Shown piece after piece: positions 44,335 through 52,545 of a DNA stretch of 64,000 nucleotides (position 1 is the first letter of the stretch; every line of letters begins with the position of its first letter). The translations under genes were made by a program, and so were the position numbers. The notes under the pieces are model-generated. The model saw nothing but the letters and a program-made list of their open reading frames with translations, was not told where the DNA came from and did not search any database. The stretch lies in NCBI RefSeq assembly GCF_900104535.1, contig NZ_LT629710.1:4623501-4687500 (forward strand), read 5' to 3'. This DNA is from Nakamurella panacisegetis (GTDB lineage Bacteria > Actinomycetota > Actinomycetes > Mycobacteriales > Nakamurellaceae).

Positions 44335-45675
44335 TCAGTGCGCCTTCTGCTCGTCCAGCATGTCGGAGTCGTCGAACGGGTCCTGCCGGTCGAGAACCCG
44401 GTTGACCTGGTCGTGGTCGATCTGCTTGACCCAGGCCCCGATCACCAAGGTGGCCACGGCGTTGCCCGAGAAGTTGGTCAGGGCCCTGGCCTCGGACATG
44501 AACCGGTCGATCGCCACGATCAGTCCAACACCGGGGACGAGGTCGGGGCGGTGCGTGGCCAGACCGCCGCCGAGGGTGGCCAGACCGGCGCCGGTGACCC
44601 CGGCGGCGCCCTTGGACGCGACCACCATGAAGATCAGCAGGGACAACTGCTGGCCCATCGACAACGGTGTACCCAATGCGTTCCCGATGAACAGCGAGGC
44701 CATCGTCAGGTGCAGGGCCGTGCCGTCGAGGTTGAACGAGTACCCGGTCGGCACCACGATCCCGACGACCGGACGGGAGACGCCGAGGTGCTCCATCTTG
44801 GCGATCAGGCGCGGAAGGGCGGTCTCGGACGACGAGGTGGCCACGATCAGCAGGAATTCCTGACGTAGGTAGTACAGGAGTTTGAGGATGGAGAAGCCGG
44901 TGGTCAGGCGGAGCAGGGCGCCCAGGATGACCAGGACGAAGATCGCGCACGTGGCGTAGAAGACGGCGACCAGCAGGCCCAGCGCACCGATGGCCGACCA
45001 TCCCGCACTCCCGACCACCCCGGCGATCGCGCCGAAGGCCCCGATCGGGGCCAGCCACATCAATCCGGCCAGGATCTTGAACACCAGGCGCTGCAGGACG
45101 GCGATCCCGTTCAGGATCGGCTCGCCCTTGCTACCCATCGACTGGACCGCGAAGCCGACCAGCAGAGCCACGAACAGGGCCTGGAGCACCGACCCGAAGG
45201 TGAGCGCGGAGAAGAGCGTCGTCGGAATGATGTCGATCAGGAAGTTGCCCGATCCGGAGACCGGCGGGACGGTGTACTTCGCCGTGGCCGCCGCCGCTTT
45301 CAGCCCGTCACCGGGATGGATCAGGTTGCCGACGACCAACCCGAGGGCCAACGCGAAGGTGGACATGACCAGGAAGTAGGCGAGGGCGATACCACCCACC
45401 TTGCCCACCTGCGAGGCCTTTCGGACCGATCCGATGCCCAGCACGATGGTGCAGAAGATGATCGGCCCGATCATCATCTTGATCAGGTTGACGAACGCCG
45501 TGCCGATGACGGCCAGCCCGCTGGCGTGCTTTCCGAAGATCAGCCCGACGGCGGTGCCGGCCACCACGGCGACGATCACCGCCAGGTAGAGCCAGTGGGC
45601 CCCGATCTTGCGGCGGGGCGCCGGGGGAAGCGCGCCCGGAGTCTTCGCGGTGGGTGGTCTCTGGATCGTGGTCAT
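44335..45675 (-). CDS. dctA: C4-dicarboxylate/H+ symporter
   Basis: 446-residue DAACS-family secondary importer of succinate, fumarate and malate with eight spans plus two re-entrant loops. Signatures are V-A-T-S-S-S-E-T-A-L-P-R-L (serine-rich hairpin), P-T-G-Y-S-F-N-L-D-G-T-A (substrate site) and A-S-K-G-A-A-G-V-T-G. ATG 45675 follows GGGAG at five bases. It lies downstream of a CitA/CitB-type kinase-regulator pair on the same strand, with an inverted repeat in between, so it is the probable target of that system. Confidence 0.95.
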   Translation of the reverse strand: MTTIQRPPTAKTPGALPPAPRRKIGAHWLYLAVIVAVVAGTAVGLIFGKHASGLAVIGTAFVNLIKMMIGPIIFCTIVLGIGSVRKASQVGKVGGIALAYFLVMSTFALALGLVVGNLIHPGDGLKAAAATAKYTVPPVSGSGNFLIDIIPTTLFSALTFGSVLQALFVALLVGFAVQSMGSKGEPILNGIAVLQRLVFKILAGLMWLAPIGAFGAIAGVVGSAGWSAIGALGLLVAVFYATCAIFVLVILGALLRLTTGFSILKLLYYLRQEFLLIVATSSSETALPRLIAKMEHLGVSRPVVGIVVPTGYSFNLDGTALHLTMASLFIGNALGTPLSMGQQLSLLIFMVVASKGAAGVTGAGLATLGGGLATHRPDLVPGVGLIVAIDRFMSEARALTNFSGNAVATLVIGAWVKQIDHDQVNRVLDRQDPFDDSDMLDEQKAH

Positions 45676-45728
45676 CGGGGCTCCCGGGTGGTTGATCGGC
45701 TTTGATCGCCTGATCACCGTCCACCTCT

Positions 45729-45746
45729 GAGTAACCCAGGTCACTC
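45729..45746. promoter_or_regulatory. Imperfect inverted repeat before dctA, likely response-regulator site
   Basis: GAGTAAC-CCAG-GTCACTC: 7-bp arms with one mismatch, 4-bp centre, 54-71 bp upstream of the dctA start and just after the response-regulator stop. Position and symmetry fit a dimeric activator site. Confidence 0.45.
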
Positions 45747-45761
45747 ATGTGTTCGTTTAGT

Positions 45762-46481
45762 TCACGGTCGACCTTCGGCCGGTCCGCCCCGGAGGTACAC
45801 CACCACCGGGCGGCCGGCCCCCCCATACCGGTGCTCTCGGGTCGCGTGGCCGATCTCGACCAGATGCTCGAGATAGCGGCGGGCCGTGACCCGCGACGTA
45901 CCCATCAACTGGGCCAGGTGCGGGGCGGAGAGTTCCCCGTGGTCGGCCAGGAAGGTGATCGCGGCCTGCACACTCTGGCCGAGCAGGCCGGCCGGGGCGA
46001 CCGGTCCCGGTGCCCGCAGGGTGCCCAGGAGCGCGTCGACCTCGCTCTGGCCGGCGGCCGATCCGGCCGGTCCGCCCGACCCGCCGACGACCGACTGCCG
46101 GTACGCCGCATAGCGTTCCAGGCGCTCCCGCAGGGTGGCGAAGGCAAACGGCTTGAGCAGGTACTGCACCACTCCGGAGGAGATCGCCGATCGGACGGTG
46201 TCCAGTTCCCGGGCCGAGGTGACCACGATGACGTCCGCCGGATGCCGGCCGGCCCGCAACGTCCGGATGATCTCCAGGCCGTGGCGATCCGGCAGGTTCA
46301 TGTCGAGCAGGACGAGGTCGATCCGCGGGCTCTGGGTGGACGACAGCCGACGGATGGCCGCGGCCGCCGTGCCCGCCCCGGCCACGGCACGGAAGCCCGG
46401 CACCCGATCGACGTAGGCGACGTGCGAGGTGCGGGCGATCGGGTCGTCGTCGACGACCAGCACCGCGATGTCTGGTCTCAT
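45762..46481 (-). CDS. CitB/DcuR-type response regulator
   Basis: 239-residue two-component regulator. The receiver has the acidic pair D-D-D near residues 11-13, the phosphoacceptor Asp in V-L-L-D-M-N-L-P-D and the Lys in L-L-K-P-F. The C-terminal winged helix (L-A-Q-L-M-G-T-S-R-V-T-A-R-R-Y-L-E-H-L) is of the CitB/DcuR type. Its ATG overlaps the kinase stop (ATGA). It likely activates dctA in response to dicarboxylates. Confidence 0.94.
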   Translation of the reverse strand: MRPDIAVLVVDDDPIARTSHVAYVDRVPGFRAVAGAGTAAAAIRRLSSTQSPRIDLVLLDMNLPDRHGLEIIRTLRAGRHPADVIVVTSARELDTVRSAISSGVVQYLLKPFAFATLRERLERYAAYRQSVVGGSGGPAGSAAGQSEVDALLGTLRAPGPVAPAGLLGQSVQAAITFLADHGELSAPHLAQLMGTSRVTARRYLEHLVEIGHATREHRYGGAGRPVVVYLRGGPAEGRP

Positions 46482-48106
46482 CGACCGACCGTCACGTCGA
46501 AGGCGGCCCCGGTGCCGTCCGGGGAGCCGGGCCCGACGGTGACCGATCCGGCGTGCCGGTGGACCACCTGGCCGACGAGCCCGAGCCCCAGCCCGTGGCC
46601 GTGCAGGGCGCCGTCGTCGTCCTTGGTCGACCAGCCGCGACGGAAGGCCCGCTCCGCGTCCTGCTCGTCCAGCCCCGGTCCGTTGTCCGTCACCCGGAGG
46701 AACAGCCCGTCCGATTCGGGATCGGTACGCCGGACGGTGACCTGGACCAGCGGATGAGCCGGCCGGGATCGTCCGAGCGCCTCCAGGGCGTTGTCGATCA
46801 GGTTGCCCAGCAGGGTGACCACCTCCCGCACGTCGAGGCCGGCGTCGGCCAGGGCGTCGGGATCGAGCGCCGAATCCGCGGTCACCTCGAAGCCGATCCC
46901 GAGCTCACCGGCCACCTGCGCCTTGCCGAGCAGGACGGCCGCGACCACCGGCTCGGCGATCGTCGCCACCACCTGGTCCGTCATCTGCTGGGCGAGCCGG
47001 AGTTCCTGGGTGGCGAAGGCCACCGCTTCCTCCGATCGACCCAGCTCGACCAGTGTGATCACCGCGTGGAGGCGGTTGGCCGACTCGTGCGACTGCGACT
47101 TCAGGGCCTCGGTCAGATCGCGCGCGGTGCCCAACTGGCTGGTCAGCTCGGTCAGCTCGGTGTGGTCCCGCAGCGTGACCACCCGCCCGTGGGCGCGGGC
47201 CGGCAGCGCGCTGAGCACCAGGACGCGGCCGCCGGCGAGGTGGACGGCGTCCACCAGCGGCTCGGAGCCCGCCATCGCGGTGACCACCTCGGCCGGCAGA
47301 CCGAGTTCGGTCAGGCGCTTTCCGACCGGGTCGCCCTCGAGGCCGAGCAACCGCGAGGCCTCCGCGTTGATCAATCGGACACGGCCGCTGTCGGTGTCGA
47401 GCAGGATGAGGCCTTCGCGAACCGAGTGCAGGACGGCGTCGTAGTAGCTGTGCATCAGGGCCAGTTCCTCGGCCCCCAGACCACGGGTCTGGCGCTGCAG
47501 CCGCCGCCCGATCAGGGCGGTCCCGATCAACGCCAGCACGAGCAGCGCGCCCCCGACGGCGGCGATGATGCCCACCCGCGAAGCGATCTCGGGCCCGAGG
47601 GCGTCGATCCTGACCCCGATGGCGACCAGCGCGACCACCGGGCCGGATCCAGAGCGAATGGGCACCACCGCGCGCACCGACGGTCCGAGGGTGCCGGTGT
47701 AGGTCTCCACCACGGTCCCGCCGGCCAGGGCCGGCCCGATCGTGCCGATGTAGTGCTTGCCGATCTCGCTCGGATCGGGGTGGGTGAACCTGATGCCGGC
47801 CGGACTCATGATCGTGATGAAGTCGACTCCGGTGTCGCGGCGGATCCTCTCGGCGTAGGGCTGCAGCGTGGTCGTCGGATCGGCTGTCGCGATCTGGTCG
47901 GCCACCCACCCGGTTCCAGCGACCGCTTCGGCGATCGCGAGGTCGCGGCGCCCGGCCTGGTCCGTGACGTCCGACCGGGCCTGCAGAACGGCCACCGTGA
48001 CCGCGAGCGCGCAGGCGATCAGGACCAGGGAGACCTGCAGCAGCAACAGCTGCCGGGCCATCCCTCGGATGGGTCGGTTCGTGGTGGATCGTGTGAACAG
48101 GATCAC
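46478..48106 (-). CDS. CitA/DcuS-type sensor histidine kinase
   Basis: 542-residue membrane kinase. Two spans (about 17-40 and 178-200) flank an extracytoplasmic PASc/CACHE sensor (D-F-I-T-I-M-S-P-A-G-I-R-F-T-H-P-D-P), as in citrate and C4-dicarboxylate sensors. A cytoplasmic PAS domain follows (about 215-310), then the phosphoacceptor His in S-Q-S-H-E-S-A-N-R-L-H and an ATPase domain with N-box L-I-D-N-A-L-E-A-L, D-N-G-P-G and G-H-G-L-G-L-G-L-V. GTG start. Operon: kinase, regulator, dctA. Confidence 0.95.
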   Translation of the reverse strand: MILFTRSTTNRPIRGMARQLLLLQVSLVLIACALAVTVAVLQARSDVTDQAGRRDLAIAEAVAGTGWVADQIATADPTTTLQPYAERIRRDTGVDFITIMSPAGIRFTHPDPSEIGKHYIGTIGPALAGGTVVETYTGTLGPSVRAVVPIRSGSGPVVALVAIGVRIDALGPEIASRVGIIAAVGGALLVLALIGTALIGRRLQRQTRGLGAEELALMHSYYDAVLHSVREGLILLDTDSGRVRLINAEASRLLGLEGDPVGKRLTELGLPAEVVTAMAGSEPLVDAVHLAGGRVLVLSALPARAHGRVVTLRDHTELTELTSQLGTARDLTEALKSQSHESANRLHAVITLVELGRSEEAVAFATQELRLAQQMTDQVVATIAEPVVAAVLLGKAQVAGELGIGFEVTADSALDPDALADAGLDVREVVTLLGNLIDNALEALGRSRPAHPLVQVTVRRTDPESDGLFLRVTDNGPGLDEQDAERAFRRGWSTKDDDGALHGHGLGLGLVGQVVHRHAGSVTVGPGSPDGTGAAFDVTVGR

Positions 48107-48264
48107 AACATCGTAATCCCCGGACGTGCGGTCCAGGTCGGGGTCATCCGCGGTCCCCTGGGTAACACGTCGTCATCGCCGTGCCATTCCGGCGACACAC
48201 GAGCGGCGTTGGCTCTCGATCAGTCGGCGGCCGCCGACGAGAACCGTACGAGCCGGGAGAGCAC

Positions 48265-48576
48265 ATGGCAGTTGACGTTTCGTCGCTGACGGTCGACCAG
48301 TTGAACACCTTCATCACCACGCGGTTGATCATGTCCGGGATCGACCTCTCACAGCTGCCGACGGTCGCCGACCCGGTGACCGGAGCTCCGACCCAGGCCC
48401 AGGCGCTGGCCTCGTTGCGGTCGTTCGTCCTGGCCACCCCGGAGGCCATCAACACCTGGCGCCCGAGCGCAACGGCGGTCGCCGGGGTCGACCCGTTGGC
48501 CCTGAGCCAGGAAGCCTCTCCCCCGCTGGAGTACCCATCGATCACCCAGGCCTGGACCGGACTGGTCGGCCGATGA
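48265..48576 (+). CDS. Small unknown protein coupled to the Tat amidase
   Basis: 103-residue soluble protein without signal peptide. ATG 48265 follows GGGAGA at five bases, and its stop overlaps the amidase ATG (ATGA). It starts M-A-V-D-V-S-S-L-T-V-D-Q-L-N-T-F-I and is mostly helical in the first 70 residues, with a Pro-containing tail. I recognise no family. Coupling to an amidase resembles the AtzG-AtzE and GatC-GatA arrangements, where a small helical partner helps the amidase fold, but sequence similarity to those is not evident. Confidence 0.75.
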   Translation: MAVDVSSLTVDQLNTFITTRLIMSGIDLSQLPTVADPVTGAPTQAQALASLRSFVLATPEAINTWRPSATAVAGVDPLALSQEASPPLEYPSITQAWTGLVGR

Positions 48577-50213
48577 GCGACCGCACCGTCAACCGCCGGA
48601 TCTTCCTGTCCCGTTCGGCCACGGTGGCGGCCGGGGCCGCGGCTCTGACCGCACTGCCGACCCTCACCGGCGGTGCCGTCGCCGGCGCCACCACCCCGGC
48701 CGCGGCGGCCGCCCGACCGTCCAGCCGGCCGACCGTGCCCGACATCACCGTCCGGGCCGCGGCCCGCAAGGACCCCACCGAGGCCACGCTGGCCGAGGCG
48801 GTGGTGCTGCTCCGCACCCGGAAGCTGACCGCCACTGCGCTGGTCGACGCGCACCTGGACCGGATCACCAAGTTCGAATCGGTCTACCAGGCCTTCAACG
48901 CCGTGACCGCGGATGCGGCCAGGGCCAGGGCGGCGGCGGTCGACCGGGGACACGTGCGAGGCCTGCTGGCCGGCGTGCCGCTGACCATCAAGGACAACTA
49001 CTACACGGCCGGGATCCCCACCACCGCAAACTCTTTCATCTTCCAGGACTTCGTGCCGCCCTACGACGCCACGTCGGTGGCCCGGCTCACGGGGGCGGGC
49101 GCGATCGTGATCGGGAAGGGACAGATGGGCCCCCTGGCCACCACCAGGGCGACCCAGCCCAACGGCGTCATCACCACGGTGAATGCCTGGACCCCCGGCG
49201 ATCCGTCGGTCGATCCCGGCGGTTCGTCGACGGGACCGGCCTGCTCGGTGGCCGGGCGGATGGCCTGCTCCTCGATCGGGACGCAGACCGGCGGCAGCAT
49301 CGTGCTGCCCTCGAACCAGCAGAACCTCACCGGTCTCAAGCCGACGATGGGCCGCACGTCGATCTACGGCGTCATCCCCCTGTCGTACACGCGCGACCAT
49401 TCCGGTCCACTGGCCCGCGACGTGCTCGACGCGGCCGTCATGCTGAGCGTGATGGCCGGCCCGGACCGCAACGATCCGCGCACCCTCGGCCTGCCCGCCG
49501 TGCCCGATCTGGTGGCGTCGGCGCTGCCGGTCCGTCGCGGCGGCAAGGTGGTGATGCGTCGCAGCACCCGCATCGGTGTGCCGGCCGATTTCCTCACCGG
49601 CGTCACCGACCCGGTGAAGAAGCTGCGCACCGATTTCCTGAACACCATGGCCAAGATCCCCGGGGCGAAGCTGGTGGACGTCACCTACCCGAACGACTGG
49701 GCCCTGCTCACCGGCACCTTCAATGCGATCCGGCTCAGCGAACGCACGGAGCCGTTCCTGCCCTACCTGCAGAAGGACCTGACGCTGTTCGGAGTGTCGT
49801 TGTTGTCCTGGCTGCAGGGCATCTTCCTGTCCGGCGACGAGTGGATCACCGGCCAGCGGGCGAAGAACCACCTGATCCGCGAGGTGCTCGACGGGGTCAT
49901 GAGCAAGTGCGACGTGCTGCTGCAGACCAGCGTCGTCCCGTTCGACATCCTCGGCCTGCCGGAGATCGGCTTCCCGATCGGCTTCCAGGCGCTCGGCGCG
50001 AACCCCACGGTGCCGGTCGGCGGCATCCTGGGCGCCGGACCCTACGAGGAGGACCGGCTGATCGAGGTGGTGGCCGCGTACCAGGCCAGCACCGACTGGC
50101 ACCTGCGGCGTCCGGCCGATCCGGTGCTCCCGGCCATCACGCCGAAGGTCAGGGCGGCCGTCACCGCCGGAACGCGCCTGACCCCGGAGTACGTGGCCGC
50201 CAACGGCGCCTGA
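48573..50213 (+). CDS. Tat-exported amidase-signature hydrolase
   Basis: 546-residue amidase of the Ser-cisSer-Lys family. The catalytic residues are Lys140 (T-I-K-D-N), cis-Ser218 (G-G-S-S-T-G-P-A) and nucleophile Ser242 (T-Q-T-G-G-S-I), with the spacing (78 and 24) expected for the family. The N-terminus N-R-R-I-F-L-S-R-S-A-T followed by an Ala-rich hydrophobic run is a twin-arginine signal, so it folds in the cytoplasm and is then exported. Substrate unknown; exported amidases may attack peptides or peptidoglycan amides. Confidence 0.92.
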   Translation: MSDRTVNRRIFLSRSATVAAGAAALTALPTLTGGAVAGATTPAAAAARPSSRPTVPDITVRAAARKDPTEATLAEAVVLLRTRKLTATALVDAHLDRITKFESVYQAFNAVTADAARARAAAVDRGHVRGLLAGVPLTIKDNYYTAGIPTTANSFIFQDFVPPYDATSVARLTGAGAIVIGKGQMGPLATTRATQPNGVITTVNAWTPGDPSVDPGGSSTGPACSVAGRMACSSIGTQTGGSIVLPSNQQNLTGLKPTMGRTSIYGVIPLSYTRDHSGPLARDVLDAAVMLSVMAGPDRNDPRTLGLPAVPDLVASALPVRRGGKVVMRRSTRIGVPADFLTGVTDPVKKLRTDFLNTMAKIPGAKLVDVTYPNDWALLTGTFNAIRLSERTEPFLPYLQKDLTLFGVSLLSWLQGIFLSGDEWITGQRAKNHLIREVLDGVMSKCDVLLQTSVVPFDILGLPEIGFPIGFQALGANPTVPVGGILGAGPYEEDRLIEVVAAYQASTDWHLRRPADPVLPAITPKVRAAVTAGTRLTPEYVAANGA

Positions 50214-50219
50214 TCGCGA

Positions 50220-50249
50220 GGCGGCGGTGCCCGGAAGGGCACCGCCGCC
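50220..50249. terminator. Bidirectional stem-loop between amidase and coiled-coil gene
   Basis: Perfect 13-bp stem GGCGGCGGTGCCC/GGGCACCGCCGCC with a GGAA tetraloop, starting 7 bp after the amidase stop and 41 bp from the stop of the convergent gene. No T-run. Confidence 0.65.
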
Positions 50250-50289
50250 CGGTTCGGTTGCCGCCTCGGTGCATCCGGCTCGGTACGGC

Positions 50290-50922
50290 TCAGTACGGCC
50301 GAGTCAGGCCGATCGGAGCCGGGCGGTCGGGCGACGACGGCGGTTCCTCATCGGCCCGGTAGTTGTCCTCGAACTCCTGCCGTTCCTCGATCTTCTTCTT
50401 GATGCGGCCAAGGCCCGGTAGCGCGCCGAGCATCTCGTTCAGTTCCTTCGACACGTCGAGCAGGTCGCGGAGATCCGGGGCCACCGTGCCGAGGGTGTCC
50501 AGGATCGGGACGATGTCCTGCCGCATCTTCTCGGCCAGGTCGGGCAGCGTGTCGACCAACTGCACGATCGCGTCCACCTCGACCGGGCTGGTCGTGTCGG
50601 CCAGCCGGGCCAACATCGGCTCCAGGCGGGCCAGCACGGGCTGGTAGCCGTCCAGGAGCGGTGTGATCCGGTCGGTCAGCACATCGGCCCGTCCGACCAC
50701 GGTCTCTACCCGGGACACCACGGTCTCGGTCCGGATGACCACGCCGGCCGCGCGCCGATTGGTCGTCTCGACCTCGTCCATGAGGGCGGCCACCCGAACC
50801 ATGATCATCTCCACCTCACCGACGATGGTCACCAACCGCGGCACCAGGCCGATCGCGGTCTCGATGGCGCCGTAGCCCCGGCCGGCCAGCTTGAGCAGAT
50901 CGTTCGGTCCTGGAATTCGCAT
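50290..50922 (-). CDS. Hypothetical helical coiled-coil protein
   Basis: 210-residue protein made almost entirely of amphipathic helices with heptad-like Val/Leu/Ile spacing (V-V-S-R-V-E-T-V-V-G-R-A-D-V-L-T-D-R-I), and an acidic/Pro-rich C-terminal tail (E-E-P-P-S-S-P-D-R-P). No signal peptide; a weakly hydrophobic helix at residues 18-34 may touch the membrane. Similar uncharacterised proteins are common in actinomycetes. It is divergent from the SAM-riboswitch operon and no functional link can be shown. Confidence 0.75.
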   Translation of the reverse strand: MRIPGPNDLLKLAGRGYGAIETAIGLVPRLVTIVGEVEMIMVRVAALMDEVETTNRRAAGVVIRTETVVSRVETVVGRADVLTDRITPLLDGYQPVLARLEPMLARLADTTSPVEVDAIVQLVDTLPDLAEKMRQDIVPILDTLGTVAPDLRDLLDVSKELNEMLGALPGLGRIKKKIEERQEFEDNYRADEEPPSSPDRPAPIGLTRPY

Positions 50923-51052
50923 GCCCGGCAGTTACCCAATCGCCGGTCGATTCACCATCGGTTCAGCCGTTCCTGCCGCCGGGCCGTCCGTTCGACGGCC
51001 GCGTGATGTGGTTCACCGCCTCCGGTGTTGGTCGGAGCCGGTCGGGCGTGAC

Positions 51053-51058
51053 TATGCT
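51053..51058 (+). promoter_or_regulatory. -10 element for the SAM-riboswitch operon
   Basis: TATGCT lies 8 bp before the first paired base of the riboswitch, so transcription would start around 51065 and the RNA would begin with the aptamer. A TTGGTC at 51028-51033 with a long 19-bp gap is the only -35 candidate. A GCTCG-AA-CGAGC palindrome (51056-51067) overlaps the start. Confidence 0.5.
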
Positions 51059-51065
51059 CGAACGA

Positions 51066-51143
51066 GCTCAAGAGTGTCAGCGTCAAGATCCGGCTCGCTG
51101 ACCGGCAACCCTTCTCCGCGATGGGGTGCCCCGGAGATAGAGC
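51066..51143 (+). ncRNA. SAM-IV-type S-adenosylmethionine riboswitch aptamer
   Basis: The leader folds and reads like the actinobacterial SAM-IV class. P1 pairs GCTC (51066-51069) with GAGC (51140-51143). P2 pairs GTCAGCG (51076-51082) with CGCTGAC (51096-51102) around TCAAGATCCGG. The conserved GGCAACC follows at 51104-51110, then P3 with a C-rich 5' arm and GGGGTGCC at 51123-51130. The AGxGxCAGCGTCAAG, CGGCAACCC and GGGGTGCCCCGG blocks and their order are those of SAM-IV RNAs known upstream of sulfur-metabolism genes in actinomycetes. SAM binding is expected to switch the downstream operon off. Confidence 0.88.
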
Positions 51144-51173
51144 CGGCCGGCTTGTCCGGCAATTCGCGGCTCT
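51139..51173 (+). promoter_or_regulatory. Alternative hairpin, probable riboswitch expression platform
   Basis: AGAGCCG (51139-51145) can pair with CGGCTCT (51167-51173), with an inner GCCGG/CCGGC stem. Its 5' arm contains the 3' strand of riboswitch P1 (51140-51143), so the two folds exclude each other, as in a switch. The ribosome site of the first gene (GAGAGGA near 51195) is outside this hairpin and a T-run is lacking, so the control mode (termination or other) is open. Confidence 0.5.
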
Positions 51174-51209
51174 GCTCCCAGGGCCTTCTTCGCCCGAGAG
51201 GACAGCTCC

Positions 51210-52493
51210 GTGTCGATCCCGCCGCCGGCCCGGCCGACCGTCGACTTCACCGTGCGCCAGGCCTTCGTCATGGACGAATCCGGCGACTTCGGGCCGCCGA
51301 CCGACCTGCAGGTGACGGGCGGCCGGATCGCCGCGATCGGTCCGGATCTGCCCCGCAATTCGCTCGACGTGGACCTGAGCGGATGCTGGCTGATGCCGGG
51401 TGTGGTCGACGCCCACCTGCACGCGGTCACACACAGCTTCGACGGCTGGGAACAGCTCAACACCCCGTACAGCTACCGGATCACCGAGACCCTCGACGCG
51501 CTACGGCGCACCCTGGCGGCCGGCGTGACGTTCGTCCGCGACGCGGGCGGTCTGGACGCCGGGGTTCGCGACGCTGTCGCCGCCGGCCTCTCCGAGGCAC
51601 CGGAACTGCAGGTCAGCGTCGTGCCGCTGAGCCGGACCGGCGGCCACGGCGACGGTTTCCTGGCCGGCGTCGGGCGACCGTACCCGGTTGACGGGATGCT
51701 GCCGGACTACCCGGGACGGCCCCCGCACGTCGCCGACGGGGTGGACGAGGTGCGACGCGTGGTGCGCACCATCCTGCGCAGCGGGGCCGACTGGATCAAG
51801 ATCATGGCCACCGGCGGCGTGATGTCGGCCGGGGCCGGGGAGTTCCCGGCCGAATTCACCGGCGAGGAGCTGACCACGGCGATCGTCGAGGCGGACCGCC
51901 GGGGCAAGCCGGCGATGGTGCACGCCCTTGGCGGTCCGGCCATCGGGCAGGCCCTTCGCGCCGGAGCCCGTTCGATCGAGCACGGACTCTGGCTCACCGA
52001 GGCCGACGCCGACCTGATGGCCTCCACCGGGGCCACCCTGGTCCCGACACTCGGGATCTACGCCCACCTGGCCGAACTCGCGGCCACCCCGGGCGCGCTC
52101 CCCGCGGCCACCGCCGACCGAGCCCGCGCCGCCGGAGTCGCGTTGGGCGATGCGGTCCGGATCGCGCGGGCGGCCGGCGTTCCGATCGCCCTCGGCACCG
52201 ATTTCGCCCATCGTGACCACCACGGGCACAACCTCACCGAGATAGCGCATCTCGTCGCGGCCGGCCTCACCGTGGCCGAGGCGCTGGTGGCCGCCACCTC
52301 GGCCGGAGCCGATCTGTGCGGGGTGGGCCACCTCACCGGGCGGCTGCGGGTCGGGTACCGCTTCGACGCCGTCGTCCTGGACGCCGATCCCAGCGACCCG
52401 GAGACCTTCCGCTCGCCGGAGTCGGTCGGCGGCGTCTTCGCGGCCGGTCGTCCGGTGCGCCCCCACCCGCGGTGGCCCATGTCCCGATGTTGA
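51210..52493 (+). CDS. Metal-dependent amidohydrolase (prolidase/imidazolonepropionase-like)
   Basis: 427-residue binuclear amidohydrolase. Metal ligands: V-V-D-A-H-L-H-A, the carboxylated Lys in W-I-K-I-M-A-T-G-G, His in M-V-H-A-L-G-G, His in S-I-E-H-G-L-W and Asp in A-L-G-T-D-F-A-H. This set matches the Xaa-Pro dipeptidase-like group, which cleaves dipeptides or N-acyl amino acids. GTG 51210 follows GAGAGGA. First gene after the SAM-IV riboswitch and 52 bp before the peptide-binding lipoprotein, so it may split an imported sulfur-containing dipeptide or conjugate. The actual substrate is not readable. Confidence 0.9.
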   Translation: MSIPPPARPTVDFTVRQAFVMDESGDFGPPTDLQVTGGRIAAIGPDLPRNSLDVDLSGCWLMPGVVDAHLHAVTHSFDGWEQLNTPYSYRITETLDALRRTLAAGVTFVRDAGGLDAGVRDAVAAGLSEAPELQVSVVPLSRTGGHGDGFLAGVGRPYPVDGMLPDYPGRPPHVADGVDEVRRVVRTILRSGADWIKIMATGGVMSAGAGEFPAEFTGEELTTAIVEADRRGKPAMVHALGGPAIGQALRAGARSIEHGLWLTEADADLMASTGATLVPTLGIYAHLAELAATPGALPAATADRARAAGVALGDAVRIARAAGVPIALGTDFAHRDHHGHNLTEIAHLVAAGLTVAEALVAATSAGADLCGVGHLTGRLRVGYRFDAVVLDADPSDPETFRSPESVGGVFAAGRPVRPHPRWPMSRC

Positions 52494-52545
52494 TCGCACC
52501 CGCCGCATGCGCCCCCTCACGAGCACTCCAGGAAAGTTGAACCCC

